DNA of 64,000 nucleotides from Ambrosia x helenae. Taxonomy: Eukaryota > Streptophyta > Magnoliopsida > Asterales > Asteraceae. The DNA lies in the NCBI GenBank assembly GCA_030844895.1, contig CM061223.1, positions 37,012,204 through 37,076,203 of the forward strand. The letters are read 5' to 3'. Numbering within the stretch: position 1 is the stretch's first letter; each line of letters opens with the position of its first letter. The translations under genes and the position numbers were made by a program. Below are positions 45,814 to 56,593 of this stretch, piece by piece. The notes below the pieces were generated by a model. The model ran no database searches, had not been told where the DNA came from, and was given only the letters and a program-made list of their open reading frames with translations.

Positions 45814-47147
45814 TCAGCGGTAGATCAAAGATTTGAAAAAAAATGTCCTGCTAATAAAACTTTGATTTGCTCCCAAATCGAACAGCACTTTAGCGTAGAT
45901 GTCACGAACGAGAAACGTACCTGCAATGACATCCGGTATCATTGTAGCCTCTTGCGTAGTAAGAGCAAATGCTCTTGCATTCTTCTTGTTTCCTTCCGTG
46001 CCCTTGGCTTTGTTGTTTGAAGCCTTCAGTTTCGGACATTCGGTACAAAAATGACCGAGTTCCCCACAATTGAAGCAGGTTCGGTTGACACTCTTTTTCT
46101 TCATACATTCCTCCTCAGTGTGTCCCGAAAATTTGCAAAAATTGCATACTTGAGGTTTGTAATAGATACATTTCCCGGGTGGAGTAGAGGTTTGCCCTAA
46201 ATTTTTCTTTTTATGCTCATTACCCACGTGAAATCCTTGGGTAATCTTTTGGGCCAATTCCCTCCTTTTATTTTCATCTTGGGTTCGGAATAGTCCATCA
46301 GTCATGGTATTGGCAATCTCAACTGTTTCTTCAATGGTTTGAGGTCTCGCTGCCTTTACCAGATCACGGATTTCCGACACCAGTCCCCAGATGTATCGAG
46401 GGATAAGCACAGACTCTGGCGAAGCCAAGCCGGTACCATACGTGCATACTCAAAGAATTTTGTCATATACTCCCGACAGTTAGTTCCAACCATTTTGTGG
46501 TTTAGGAACAGAGTAGAAATTTTCTCCTTTTCATTGGGAGGACAAAATTTACGTTCCACTCTTTCTTTGAATTCAGTCCAAGACATCGCATAGGTTGCGT
46601 CATTCCCTCGAGACTGAAGAATGGTATTCCACCATTCGAGAGCTTCATTGTTAAAAAGGCTAGATGCAAATAATACTTTATCTCCTTCTGCACATTTGTT
46701 GATTCTGATGACTGCCTCAGTTTTCTCTAGCCAGCGTAGGGTGGCTATCGCTCCCTCTTTTCCAGAGAATTCATTGGGTTTACAATCTAGGAAATTCTTG
46801 TAAATACAATCAGGGGATGTCCTTATTCTCTTGGGAACAGGAACTTCTATGACATCAGTATTGTTCCCAACAACACTGTGGCTAGCAATAGTGTGAGTTC
46901 TCTGACGGCTAGGCGGTCTAGGGTTTGATTGGTGATGTGTAACATTATTTAGATTTGTTCTGGGTTGATGATTTTGTTCGTTGTTTCTAACCCTATGCGG
47001 ATTTTGTGGGATAGCAGGTCCACGAACGGCTTCCGCTATTCGAGGAATTGCATCAGCAATTTGTTGACTAATTAAATTAGCTAGATCATCTTTATCCATA
47101 AAGTGATTTTGGTTTTCTTGGTTATTGCAATTAGCATGGTTTGACAT
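45814..47147 (-). pseudogene. gag: gag and protease start of the second Gypsy element (broken)
   Basis: MSNHANCNNQ at 47147 is the likely start; an in-frame upstream Met at 47177 is possible. The Gag core includes NFLDCKPNEFSGKEGAIATL, LEWWN and RKFCPPNEKEKIS. The frame shifts between about 46440 and 46410. The second segment carries EIRDLVKAARPQTIEETVEI, then the knuckle CFNCGELGHFCTEC after a degenerate CNFCKFSGHTEEEC. The protease site reads DLGA where DSGA or DTGA is expected, so the catalytic motif is altered. The region 45813-45610 between this and pol is full of stops in every frame. Confidence 0.85.
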
Positions 47148-47238
47148 TTGCAGTTTAAATAAATAATATGGAATCAATTATTTCCTAACTTGCTAGTTTA
47201 AACTTATGTACAGACATATACTTAGTTGCTTAAACCAA

Positions 47239-47252
47239 TGGCTCTGATACCA
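47239..47252 (-). promoter_or_regulatory. Primer-binding site (tRNA-Met), second Gypsy element
   Basis: On the minus strand TGGTATCAGAGCCA starts four bases after the 5' LTR end. Confidence 0.85.
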
Positions 47253-47256
47253 CTTC

Positions 47257-48347
47257 TATCGCAGCCCCCGACACACACCTCGGGCGGGGATGCTGCGAGC
47301 GCGAGCGGTGGCATCGGTGTTTATATATTTATTTTGCAGCGGAAAATTTTCATCAGGATCGAAGATAGAAAAAGTCTTCAACACCATTATTTTATTGATA
47401 AAACGGAGGGTCCAACCCTCTAATGTACAAAAGATTTACATAGGGATACTACCCTATATTTTACAAGCAAAATTCATAAAAACATATTTTATATTTATTA
47501 TCATGTGACGAGCCACTTATTTAAACGGAGTACTTCACCACACCCCCGGTTTGCAACAACACCATCTTGTATTATGTGTATTTAGCAAGTCACCTGGAAC
47601 ATGTTTTAAAAAGATTTGATCAGCGGAAAAGCTGGTGAGAAGATTCCTTTAAAAAGACACATTTACATTACAGTATTAAGGGTTTTCACACTTGGCTTTA
47701 ATTACTATTACCTTCACTGTACTTGCCACTCAACCGGATCTATGGTTGTGGTCATACCATTTTAGGGAATGCTCCCCAAAATGACGTGTCGTGATATACC
47801 AAAGTATAAAGTAATGTGCACAGAACCCCACGTACTGGTGATAATTAATTAGTAATTTAGCAAGCAACTTAATCCCTATAATATATCTAAAACCTTTGCC
47901 AAAACATTTTAAAACAATTTATACTATCACATTGTAGCGGGTTTAAAAGGTTAAAAACTCTCACTAGCAATGTCAAAAACATTTAGCCCACACACGTGGA
48001 AAACGTGAATGAACTCACCTTAAAAGAGGTTCTTGGTGTAATTGTGATTTTCTGGCAAGCAACTTCTTATTTTTATCGGTAGGTAGCTTCAATTGGCTTT
48101 TAAGTGTGTGAGAGTGAAATGAGTGTAAAAGAATGGTTTGGCGGTAGACGCCTTTTATACTATACAAAACAAAACTTGGCCTCCATGTTTCTTGTTATTC
48201 TTATCTTAATTATGCACGCATACGTGTTAGGATGTTTACCATCATCTTTTATACTACAATCCATATTTATCTATAACTTAGCCCCTAGATTTCAGTTGAT
48301 CTATATCTCAAATCCTAAGCATACATACGTGTATGTTGATCTAAAAT

Positions 48348-48400
<53 letters not shown>

Positions 48401-48560
48401 TTAAGTTGCTTAACTCGTTTTTCTGTTATAACTTTTAACCTATAACGTTTTAGTAAATTCCGAATATACTGTTAAGACGAGCTAATTTTTATCTATGCGC
48501 CAACCTAAGTTTTATTAAAAACAGAATAGGGTTCACATATAATATATATTATTATTTTTA

Positions 48561-48630
<70 letters not shown>

Positions 48631-48845
48631 ATGGTCTCCTATAACACTAAATACTCCTCTAGATCTCATATACTAGCCATGACTCATCTAGATATCTCCT
48701 ATATCTTTTAAACGATACTCGACAACAAGCGTTCGTTTAAATGTTTCTCATTTAAATGAGTCGTTTTACCCGCTATCTACTCAAATAATATTTAAAATAC
48801 AAGTATCAAATATTTTATTTATTTATTTTTCAACAGGATGTTACC
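47257..48845 (-). repeat. 5' LTR of the second Gypsy element
   Basis: Matches 41137-42625, with the TATAAAAGG box at 48159-48151. It is about 100 bp longer, almost entirely from expanded ATT runs at about 48349-48398 and 48549-48626. Confidence 0.92.
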
Positions 48846-49719
48846 ATTTTCTTTCAAGCCTACAGTCAAAGGAACAAATAATAATAATAATAATAATAAT
48901 TCTAAACCAAATCATACACAATAACATAAAACAGGATAGAATACTGTTCAAATCAGTTTGATTACTAATAGTTCCTAAGATTTAAGCTCCAATTATTTCT
49001 AAAGGAAATTCTTACTAGAAACAAAAGTTTCAACGAAGATATGTATGATTAGTAGGAGAGACGAAGAAGAAAACGAAAGAAGAAAAGGTGAGAATTGATC
49101 CATACAAAGGCTTTTTATATAACCCAAAGATAGTAGAAGACAGGTGTTGCAAATTTCGCTCATCCTCTGAATTAGTCTGCGGCTCATCATAATAACCTTA
49201 GACAAATTTGGCATAACGTTACTGTTGACAAATTCGCCTTACGAAAACCCTATCTGACCGACCGTAAATAGTCACCGTTGCCGTCATTAACATTCGGCAT
49301 TGAAACCAGATCTGCCACCATCGTTCCAAAAGCAAAAACCAAAAAAGGGGCAGAGGCGGCGACGACGGCTAACCATGGCCACAATTACCGCCAAAAGCCA
49401 ATCTGAGGCAAAGGAAAGAGGCGGTGGATCCAGATTTATGAGAGAGAATGGGGTGAGGGTCTGCAAATAGGGTTTTCTTTGTCAACATGCAGAGAGAGAA
49501 TAGAGATATGTAAACGTGTCGGCCAGAAAGAAAAACAGAGTTGTAAACGTGTTGAGCAGAGAGAAAGAGATATGTAAACGTGGCAGATGACCTTAAAAAA
49601 CCGGAAATAAAAAAAAAAACCAGAAAGATTCAAATTCAGGATACAAAGTGCTGAAGCATGCGCGAATACGACTGAACCATAGCTACTTTTTTGTTATATC
49701 TCTGCAACAAATAACTTCA
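48846..49719. other. Host repeat copy 2 (partial), then unassigned sequence
   Basis: 48846-48995 repeats 31565-31600 and 40016-40110 (caaaggaacaaat, then aaccaaatcatacacaata, aggatagaatactgtt), with an inserted (AAT)n run. Beyond 48995 the homology stops. A minus-strand GTTATATAAAAAGCC (about 49112-49126) resembles a TATA box, but no gene follows it. 49260-49440 is purine-rich and non-coding. Confidence 0.5.
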
Positions 49720-49960
49720 TCATCATCATACTCAATTAATCCCACCTATAGCAAAGCTAAGGTAGGGTCTGAGGAGGGTAAGATGTAGACAACCTTACCT
49801 CTACCCCTAAGAATAGAGAGGTTGCTTCCAGTGAGACCCCCGGCTCGATGTGGTTTGGTATCAAGCCTTGGACATAAGGCACAAAACACTTAGCAATCGG
49901 GACAAACCCGATCAGTGCATGTACCCCTTTGTCTTTTGGCTATCAACACCACCACATGAT
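49720..49960 (-). mobile_element. Au-like SINE
   Basis: On the minus strand the order CCGGGGGTCTCACTGGAAGC, CTCTCTATTC, GGGGTAGAGGTAAGG, CATCTTACCCTCCTCAGACC is the conserved body and 3' part of the plant Au SINE family. The 5' tRNA-related part upstream (49850-49960) is only loosely recognisable. No target duplication was fixed. Confidence 0.6.
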
Positions 49961-50616
49961 GAATGATTAACCATCCGTCGTTTTTAACGTTATTTTTACG
50001 AAATTAGTAAAATAACGTTAAAACTAGTGCAACTTTACTTTTGCCCCCCGAGGGCCACACATATATACATTATATGCGCACAACGTAAGTGGGGCGTATG
50101 CAACAAATAACTTATAAACATAAATATAAGTCATTGAAAAAAAATAAAAAAATAATAAAATTACTATTCAACCACTAAGAATTGAAGTTACTATTCAAAT
50201 CAGGAATGTTATTATTTTAGTGTAATTAAGATTAAATTCACGGAGTTAACTCGTTATTAACTACTATTGCAACATCAAGGACCGACTTAACCATTTTAGA
50301 GACCCAAAGCCAGTGGCGAAGCTTGAGAATTTGAACCGGGGGTCGGAAGTTAGCGATCACGGGACGGGACGTGACCTAATTTTTTTTTTTTTTGTAGCTA
50401 TGGTTCGGGTGATATGTTCGGGTCGAGTCGAGTCAAACATTATATACAATAAATATCAAAGTTCTAAACATTGTTTAACAAGCAATTGAATAAAGACACT
50501 AAAACATTAAAATGGAGACAAAGGGTTAAAAAATGAGACAAAATTTTGGTACCTGAATGAAGAATTACAGTTCAGTCCGTTGACCTTTAAGATTTTTGAT
50601 TTCTTCAATCATGGAT
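49961..50616. other. Unassigned sequence
   Basis: AT-rich with a CCCCCCGAGGG patch at 50043 and a T-run at 50379. No open frame, terminal repeat or known motif is recognised. Confidence 0.35.
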
Positions 50617-51010
50617 AGGGGTGTAAACGAGCCGAGCAAAGCCCGAGCTCGACCAGGCTCGAACTCGAAAAACTTATTAGAGCTCGAGCTCGAGCTCGGC
50701 TCGTTTACTATCTATTAGTTAAAATTTCAAATAAAAGTAATATAAATAATAGGTTCGGAGCTTGATAAATGAAGTTCGGCTCAGGCTCGTTTAGTAAACA
50801 AGCTTAAATGAGGAGGTAAATATTATTAAATATTAATAAAACTAATATTACACTAAGGCTCGATAAGGCTCGACGAACCTGACGAGCTTCACATGCTAGG
50901 CTGAGCTCGGGATCAATTAATACACGAGCTTTTTTTTAAGCTCAAGCTCAGGCTCGATAAGGCTCGGCTTGTTTCGAGCTTTTTACCAAGTCGAGCTCGA
51001 GTAGCTAAGA
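50617..51010. mobile_element. MITE-like repeat rich in GAGCTCG
   Basis: Starts tagggggtgtaaacgagcc-like text (taggggtgtaaacgagccga at 50625), a known hAT-type MITE start, then many GAGCTCG, GGCTCG and CTCGTTTA words in both orientations, so the segment is strongly self-complementary. The expected right terminus TTTACACCCCTA was not found, so the copy is probably truncated near 51010. Confidence 0.5.
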
Positions 51011-51599
51011 GATAACAACTCCATCGCTTGCTCATTGAATCTACTATCCCGCTCATATAGTTAATGGGCTTACGACTTTAAGATTTGGGCTTTACATTTA
51101 CTTTGTTTTGGGTTAAAGTTTTGGTTTATATAACTATTTTTTTAAATGAGGGGTCAAAACCGTATATACAAAAAAATTCCATATGAAGACTACATACTCT
51201 AAACTTTTGAGCGAAAATTCTGGGAGGGGGGGGGGGAGCCGCCCATCCCCGGGCCTTGAATGATGCACCCCTGTGATGCTAAAATCGGGGGCCTTTTTAA
51301 GGCTCAGTTCGAATATGATATCAGATAGTTACGTTTTAATTGAGAGAGAATCAAGAGTTTATCTATATATGAAAGAGAAATTATCAAATTACGTGGGTTG
51401 ATTAATGATTAGTTATAAATTATTTATTGGATGTTACTATTGAGGACTGAAGTCATGTGGATGTTTAAAAAAAAAACTTAACTTCTTTTCAAAAAGGGCA
51501 AAGTCCCAGAGGAGGTGCCAAAAGTTTTTGTGAAAAGATAAGCAAGTTAGAAAACAGAAAGACACTTACAAGTTTTAAATTTATAATTTAAAACGATAT
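51011..51599. other. Unassigned sequence with a poly-G run
   Basis: Contains a 12-base G run at about 51225-51236 followed by GCCGCCCATCCCCGGGCC. No coding sequence or element ends are recognised. Confidence 0.35.
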
Positions 51600-53522
51600 T
51601 TTCTCAACGTTCTAAACCCAGCACAATAGGCAAGCGTACCTATTGTGTATAGTATAGAAATGTGCAAGTACCGAGTATCGAATCCGTTGACACGATTTTT
51701 ACTACTCAGCTTCCTAAAATTACTAAAAAGACTTTTTAAAATACGAGAAGAAAAGTAAAAAAGAGAGATGTAACTTTTTAAGAGAAATCAATGACAGAAC
51801 AATTGTGTTGCTTCGGGATCAGATGGAACCTAATATAAAAATAGTTATCTTTATTTTATAGTGTTGTGTTCAAGTTGCGCACTTGTGCTTAAACTTAGAA
51901 TTGCAACTACATTTTCTAGAGGTGACTGTTTTCGCATAACTATACAAACAACTGTGTTCTTAATATTATTATGAGGGTCTCCCAAACTGGGTAGCTCACC
52001 TCTCAACACTGAAAAGAAAGTGACTCGAGACTGTGTCGACTCAACCCCTAATTACCCGCCTCCCGGTGTTGCGATATAGACATCAAACTACTCTAGACTT
52101 TTATAAATAACTTGCCGGTGGTCGGAGCATGACCGAACAAGTTACCACTTAATATCATAGAGGAGTCGTGACTAACCAGAACACGTGCATCCCCTACTTG
52201 ATTTAATTAACTTATTAAACTTATTAAAAAGTGAGTGGTCTATTATTAACTGTGTGGCAGTATAATAATGAAAGAAAATAAAGAGCATTTTCTTTCAACA
52301 TGGGTTCATCAATCCTTAACCCACGCCACAGCTTTCACATAGACCATGAAGCTAAGTCGCAAGATTAAATATTGACTTATCACCAGGACCGAGTATAAAG
52401 ACCGTACCGACCCTAAATGAGATCTTGATCATAGAGGATTAAGCCACTAAGTGTGTGTATTTCTACCCACAAATAGGCTAATCACTACTCGTGGGATTAG
52501 GTTAGCTCACAAGTGCATGGGTTTCTACACACCATGGGTACACTCATGAGTCCTCCAACTTCCTATCAAGACACCCACAAGACCAATGACTAAGTGATTT
52601 GTTAATTAGATCATTAAACAAAGTTTAGAATAGAAATACTTATTAAAAACACAAAACATCATTTAAAAATAAACTATGTTAATTCAAACCAAGTTTCCAT
52701 CATCACCCTAGCAACACCAATAGAAATCTAGCCTAGCATGGTTGATACAACAAGCTCACAAGGTTAGGTTTGTGTAGAAGACATAGTGGAAGGTTGTATG
52801 GAGATTTCTATGGGTTTTGGGTGATTTTGGATTGTTTCTCTCTTGATCAAGGTGTTTATGGAGTGATCCCAGGCTCCAAAGGACACCTACAATCCTCAAG
52901 TAGGGCAGAAACTTCATGGAGAAGTGTTGGTTTTTGAGTGAGAAGGGATGCTTCAAAATGTGGGGTGGAGGCCTCTATTTATAGGCATTTTAGGTCTGGC
53001 ACGCCCATGCTTCAACTTTGGCACGCCCCTGCTCGACACTGGGTACTGTTGCAGAGTCCTTTTTGCAGAATCTGTTGTTTTGTGTCTGAGAACGCTCGTG
53101 CCACTTCCCTAGGAATGCCCGTGCCACCTAGTAAAGTTAACCATCTTATCAGTTTTGTTCGATTTTTGCCTTAGATAACATGCTTGAGAAAAGCACGGCC
53201 TTGTCATACACTGGGGCACGCCCGCGCACATCCTGAAGTACTGAAATTGACCTCGATCTGTTGACTTGTTGACCCGGGACAGTTGCATAGCCGTGAGCAC
53301 GGCCGTGCCATATCTGGCAGAGCTTCGAAGTCTTCAATTCTTCATCCGTTTTGTGCCGTTTTGTGCGGTTTTCCACTTCTTTTCATCACCGGACCTCCGA
53401 TCCTGTAATTATCAATAAAAAAAAGATAATCATGATAAAACAGTGATAAAAACACGATTTAGAGTATAATATAAGTGATAATTATGTGTGAAAACATATC
53501 AATTTATCGGCACATCATAACA
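51600..53522 (-). repeat. Tat/Athila-like LTR
   Basis: On the minus strand it begins TGTTATGATGTG at 53522, directly after a purine tract, and carries TATAAATAG at 52983-52975. It shares the aaacccatgcac and gtgattagcctatttgtgg segments with the old copy at 720-12470 on the plus strand. Toward its end it has the GGATTCGATACTCGGTACTT text typical of such LTR ends. The exact left edge near 51600 is not fixed. Small open frames here, including those rich in GCACG(C/G) words, are not genes. Confidence 0.6.
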
Positions 53523-55318
53523 CCTCACACTTGAGCTTTTGCTTGTCCTCAAGCAAGCCAGACGTTAGGCAATTTTTGTGGGATAAAAATTGTAAGTTTA
53601 ACTCGATGTGCTGAGCTCAACTCACCTCCTAAGAGTCTAACTTAATAAACTTTCGAGATTTCGGGCATGGCTTTTGGTGAGACTATTAATACAATTCCTA
53701 AGGTGCCCCTTTTTCCTTTTTCCTTTTTCCTCACTCCTCTCATTCACTCGGGTTTCATTTTGGGGTGATCACTTAAATTCTACCCGATGGACAACTCGAA
53801 TCATAGGCTTGGGTGCAAATCGCAACTCCACCACTTTTATTGAGGTGGAGCGTGTGAATCAAAAGGCCTTTTTAAGGGTTATTTTAGTGGGATAGAGGAA
53901 AATAGGGTAGGAATGGGGTCTACCACCATGACTAACTTCGGGTTTGGTACTTGAGGCGTTTTTCGGAATCTTGGTGATCTTCTAAGTTGGCTTTGCTGAT
54001 CTCTCCTTGGACTTTGCAGCTCGACTGTGGCCTACTCTCGTGAATCGTTCGGCATGAGGGCCGCCTAATAGCCTCCACTAGGTTGGGTCGATCACTTGGT
54101 CTGTTTAGAAAGTCTTGCAAAACGTTTCTTTTGAAGTTCTCTCAATTCCTTTATTTCTGCAACATCTTTATTCACGCACTTTTTTTAAACACAAATTTCA
54201 CATGATGTTTGTTGGATGATAACTGACACTTGATATGCTCTTTTGATGGCTTTCTCTTATAGCCTCTTCACGATCTCGATTTTGAATTCTTGATGTGCGG
54301 CTTATGCTTTAAAGTCCAAAATTGCCAAAGAGCTTCCTCAACACCTCAACATTTCCCTGGTTTTGTCCTGTCGGGGGCTAAATAGGTTCCTATATCATTT
54401 TCACACACTCCCATCTGATGTGATCTTGCAGCGCATAAGTCACACAAGTTCTATATGTAACATACATGTAATGGTGTACTCGATAAGGCTCAATAATACT
54501 CACATGTAAGGGTAGGGGTTATTTAAGTAATTGTGAATACCTTAGACTGTTCTTTAGACTACCAAAAACCTCCCTAATCCCCCACAAAATCGTTGGGCTG
54601 ATTCAAAGGGTTTGAAAATGTTTTTGTTTCCAAAAACTTCTTTTAAAAACATTGCCTTTTTAGTTATAGTTTGCCTACTGCTTTGAGGTGTTTTAAATTT
54701 TACAAAAAATTTAAACACCTCACACTTAATTCCTTTACACAATTTTAAATTAATAATAGTAATATATGTGTGTGCAAAGAAAAAGCGGGCAAGTCAAAAG
54801 GAACAAGTATCTCCCCTTTTGTCTTCCAACGGTCCGCGTGCGGTTGATTCCCGCAGCTGCCTCGACACAAATGCTTCCTTGAGAGAAATCACTTGGCATG
54901 AACTTCAACAATTTATTAGTAATGAAAATAAAAATAAAAACAAGCTATTGGTCCTAATGTCGAGAGGGCATACCTAGGTGATAGAAAGTATCAAGTGTGA
55001 ACGACCATACCTGATGGTTCTTGACTGACTCGTCTACCGTATGCACCAACCTCTCAACTTATTCATCCTAAGCTACTGATCTGGGCTGCCTCCACAGTAG
55101 CGCCATGTTTCACGTCTTTGGCTGGACAAAATGCGTGGTGCTCAGACTGCTTCCTTCCCTGCCTATAGGACAGTGATGGTGTTCTTCTTTCGTCCGTTTC
55201 TCTTTCTCCATCCAGTCCTCTGATGGTTGTCCCAATATTCATCTATGCACTTGGTGTGTAGTGCAACTTGTATCCTTTTCCACCAGCTGTGTAGTGCAAC
55301 TTGTTATTCCCAACCCAA
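53523..55318 (-). mobile_element. 3' internal non-coding tail of the Tat/Athila-like element
   Basis: On the minus strand it ends with CTTGAGGACAAGCAAAAGCT and CAAGTGTGAGG directly before the LTR, the signature 3' end of Tat/Athila-type internal regions. Upstream are CGCTACTGTGGAGGCAGCCC (about 55080-55100) and a second GTGTGAGGTG tract (54715-54726) beside a hairpin at 54685-54721. A 17-base word, TGTGTAGTGCAACTTGT, is repeated near 55255 and 55287. No pol is left; the Copia element cuts it off near 55320. Confidence 0.55.
54685..54721. repeat. Inverted repeat (hairpin)
   Basis: GAGGTGTTTTAAATTT and AAATTTAAACACCTC are inverted copies with one unpaired T and a loop of about six bases. A second copy of the CACCTCACACTT text abuts the LTR at 53519-53532. 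Confidence 0.75.
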
Positions 55319-55321
55319 AGT

Positions 55322-55838
55322 GTAAGAATCCCCTCATTCATATTGTAGATGCATAATTGCGACTAATGCTTTGGATTGACGAAATGAAGTGTTTTGATGT
55401 TTTACGAGAGGTAGAAAGTGGCTTTATGGTAGGTCGAAGGTAGAATGTTCTGGTCGAAGGAAGAGGATTCTAGACTGAAGACAAGTTCGATCTTAGTTGA
55501 AGGTCGAAGGTGTTCATTCGACCTCATCGTGAGGTCGAATGTAGATTACTATATAAGCTCAACTTTTTGTTAACTTTATAACTTTTGCCATTTCGAGTCT
55601 TGTGTCTGGTCTAGAATCTCTCTCTGTGTTTTGATATTTTTAATCTTGATTTCTAAGCTTGTAAACTCAATTGTAAAGATCTTTTATCAAGTTATTGATA
55701 GAAATGATGATTGAAAAGGTATTTTTGTGTGTTTGATTCGATTCATATCATATTGTAAACAATCTAGGGTGTCTGCACCTGGATTTGTTAGACTTGTATG
55801 ATCACCTAAACGTTTTTGCTAAAACCGACTCGTCTACA
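55322..55838 (+). repeat. 5' LTR of the Copia element
   Basis: The right end ...CGTCTACA at 55838 is fixed by the primer site three bases on. The left end is a guess (TGTAAGAATCCC at 55322, or a TGT a little further on). TATATAA at 55550-55556 is the TATA box, preceded by five GGTCGAA/TTCGACC motifs within about 115 bases. Confidence 0.65.
55550..55556 (+). promoter_or_regulatory. TATA box of the Copia LTR
   Basis: CTATATAAGCTC, 290 bases before the LTR end; the GGTCGAA cluster lies directly upstream. Confidence 0.6.
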
Positions 55839-55841
55839 AAG

Positions 55842-55854
55842 TGGTATCAGAGCC
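55842..55854 (+). promoter_or_regulatory. Primer-binding site (tRNA-Met), Copia element
   Basis: TGGTATCAGAGCC, three bases after the LTR end. A leader of about 740 bases with a second, larger GGTCGAA cluster (about 56130-56410) separates it from gag. Confidence 0.88.
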
Positions 55855-56593
55855 TACAAGATCATACAACTACAATTTGATATGTTTTGAACTGAATTTG
55901 ATCCAAAATTGTCAAAATATTTTCCGTTTTGAGAACATTGAGTTTTAAATGGAAATTGATTGATTTGGATAAGATTTCACGGTTAAAATCAAAAGTTTCA
56001 CTCATTAAAGTTGATCTACATTCAATACCGAGCAAAACCTGATTAAGATCATCAAAATCCATAAACTTTTGAAAAATTTGGATCAAATTAACTGATTTTC
56101 AAAGAATAACCATTTTTCAAATGGGTCAGGTCGAACCAGAGTGAGTTAGGTCGAACGTGTAAGTTTTTGGGTCGAACCAGGTCATTTTAGGTCGAATCTG
56201 ACTTTGTTTAGGTAAAATCAAGACTTTGTTTGTGTGTTGTTTGTTCATTCGACCAAGTGTTGTTCCTTCGACCAACCGAGAGGTCAAAAGAAGGTTTATA
56301 GCGGTCGAAAGTGAGTCTAGTGTGTTTCAATTCTACCTTCGAGTCTGATATTGGAGGTCGAACCTAGGTTTTCCTACCTTCGAACCCACGTTTACACATC
56401 AGAGGTCGAACGAAGCAGTTTTTGGGAAATTTTTCTAAGTGTTTACATTTTGCACATTATGGACAACATGTAGGGATTTCCTATGACACCAAGACCAGCA
56501 ACAACACAGCAACAGCACGTTCTGATGAATCCATTGGCTGTAGCTTCTTGAAAGACAAACAATCAGTCATCTCAGCCGATTAATTATCTTGCC

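Larger units (their letters stand above)
41137..48845 (-). mobile_element. Second Ty3/Gypsy chromovirus (Tekay-like), decayed
   Basis: LTRs of 1489 and 1589 bp, tRNA-Met primer site, gag, protease, RT, RNase H, integrase, chromodomain-like tail and polypurine tract, all on the minus strand. The 5-bp target duplication is ATTTT (41132-41136 and 48846-48850). Terminal bases of the 47257 LTR have changed (TA at the inner edge, C at the outer edge). The coding region has several stops and frame changes, and the LTRs differ more than those of the first element, so it is older. Confidence 0.92.

Noticed and set aside
53674..53895. 73-codon frame starting near TTTTTCCTTTTTCC repeats
   Set aside because: It lies in the non-coding internal tail of the Tat-like element and opens with low-complexity repeats.
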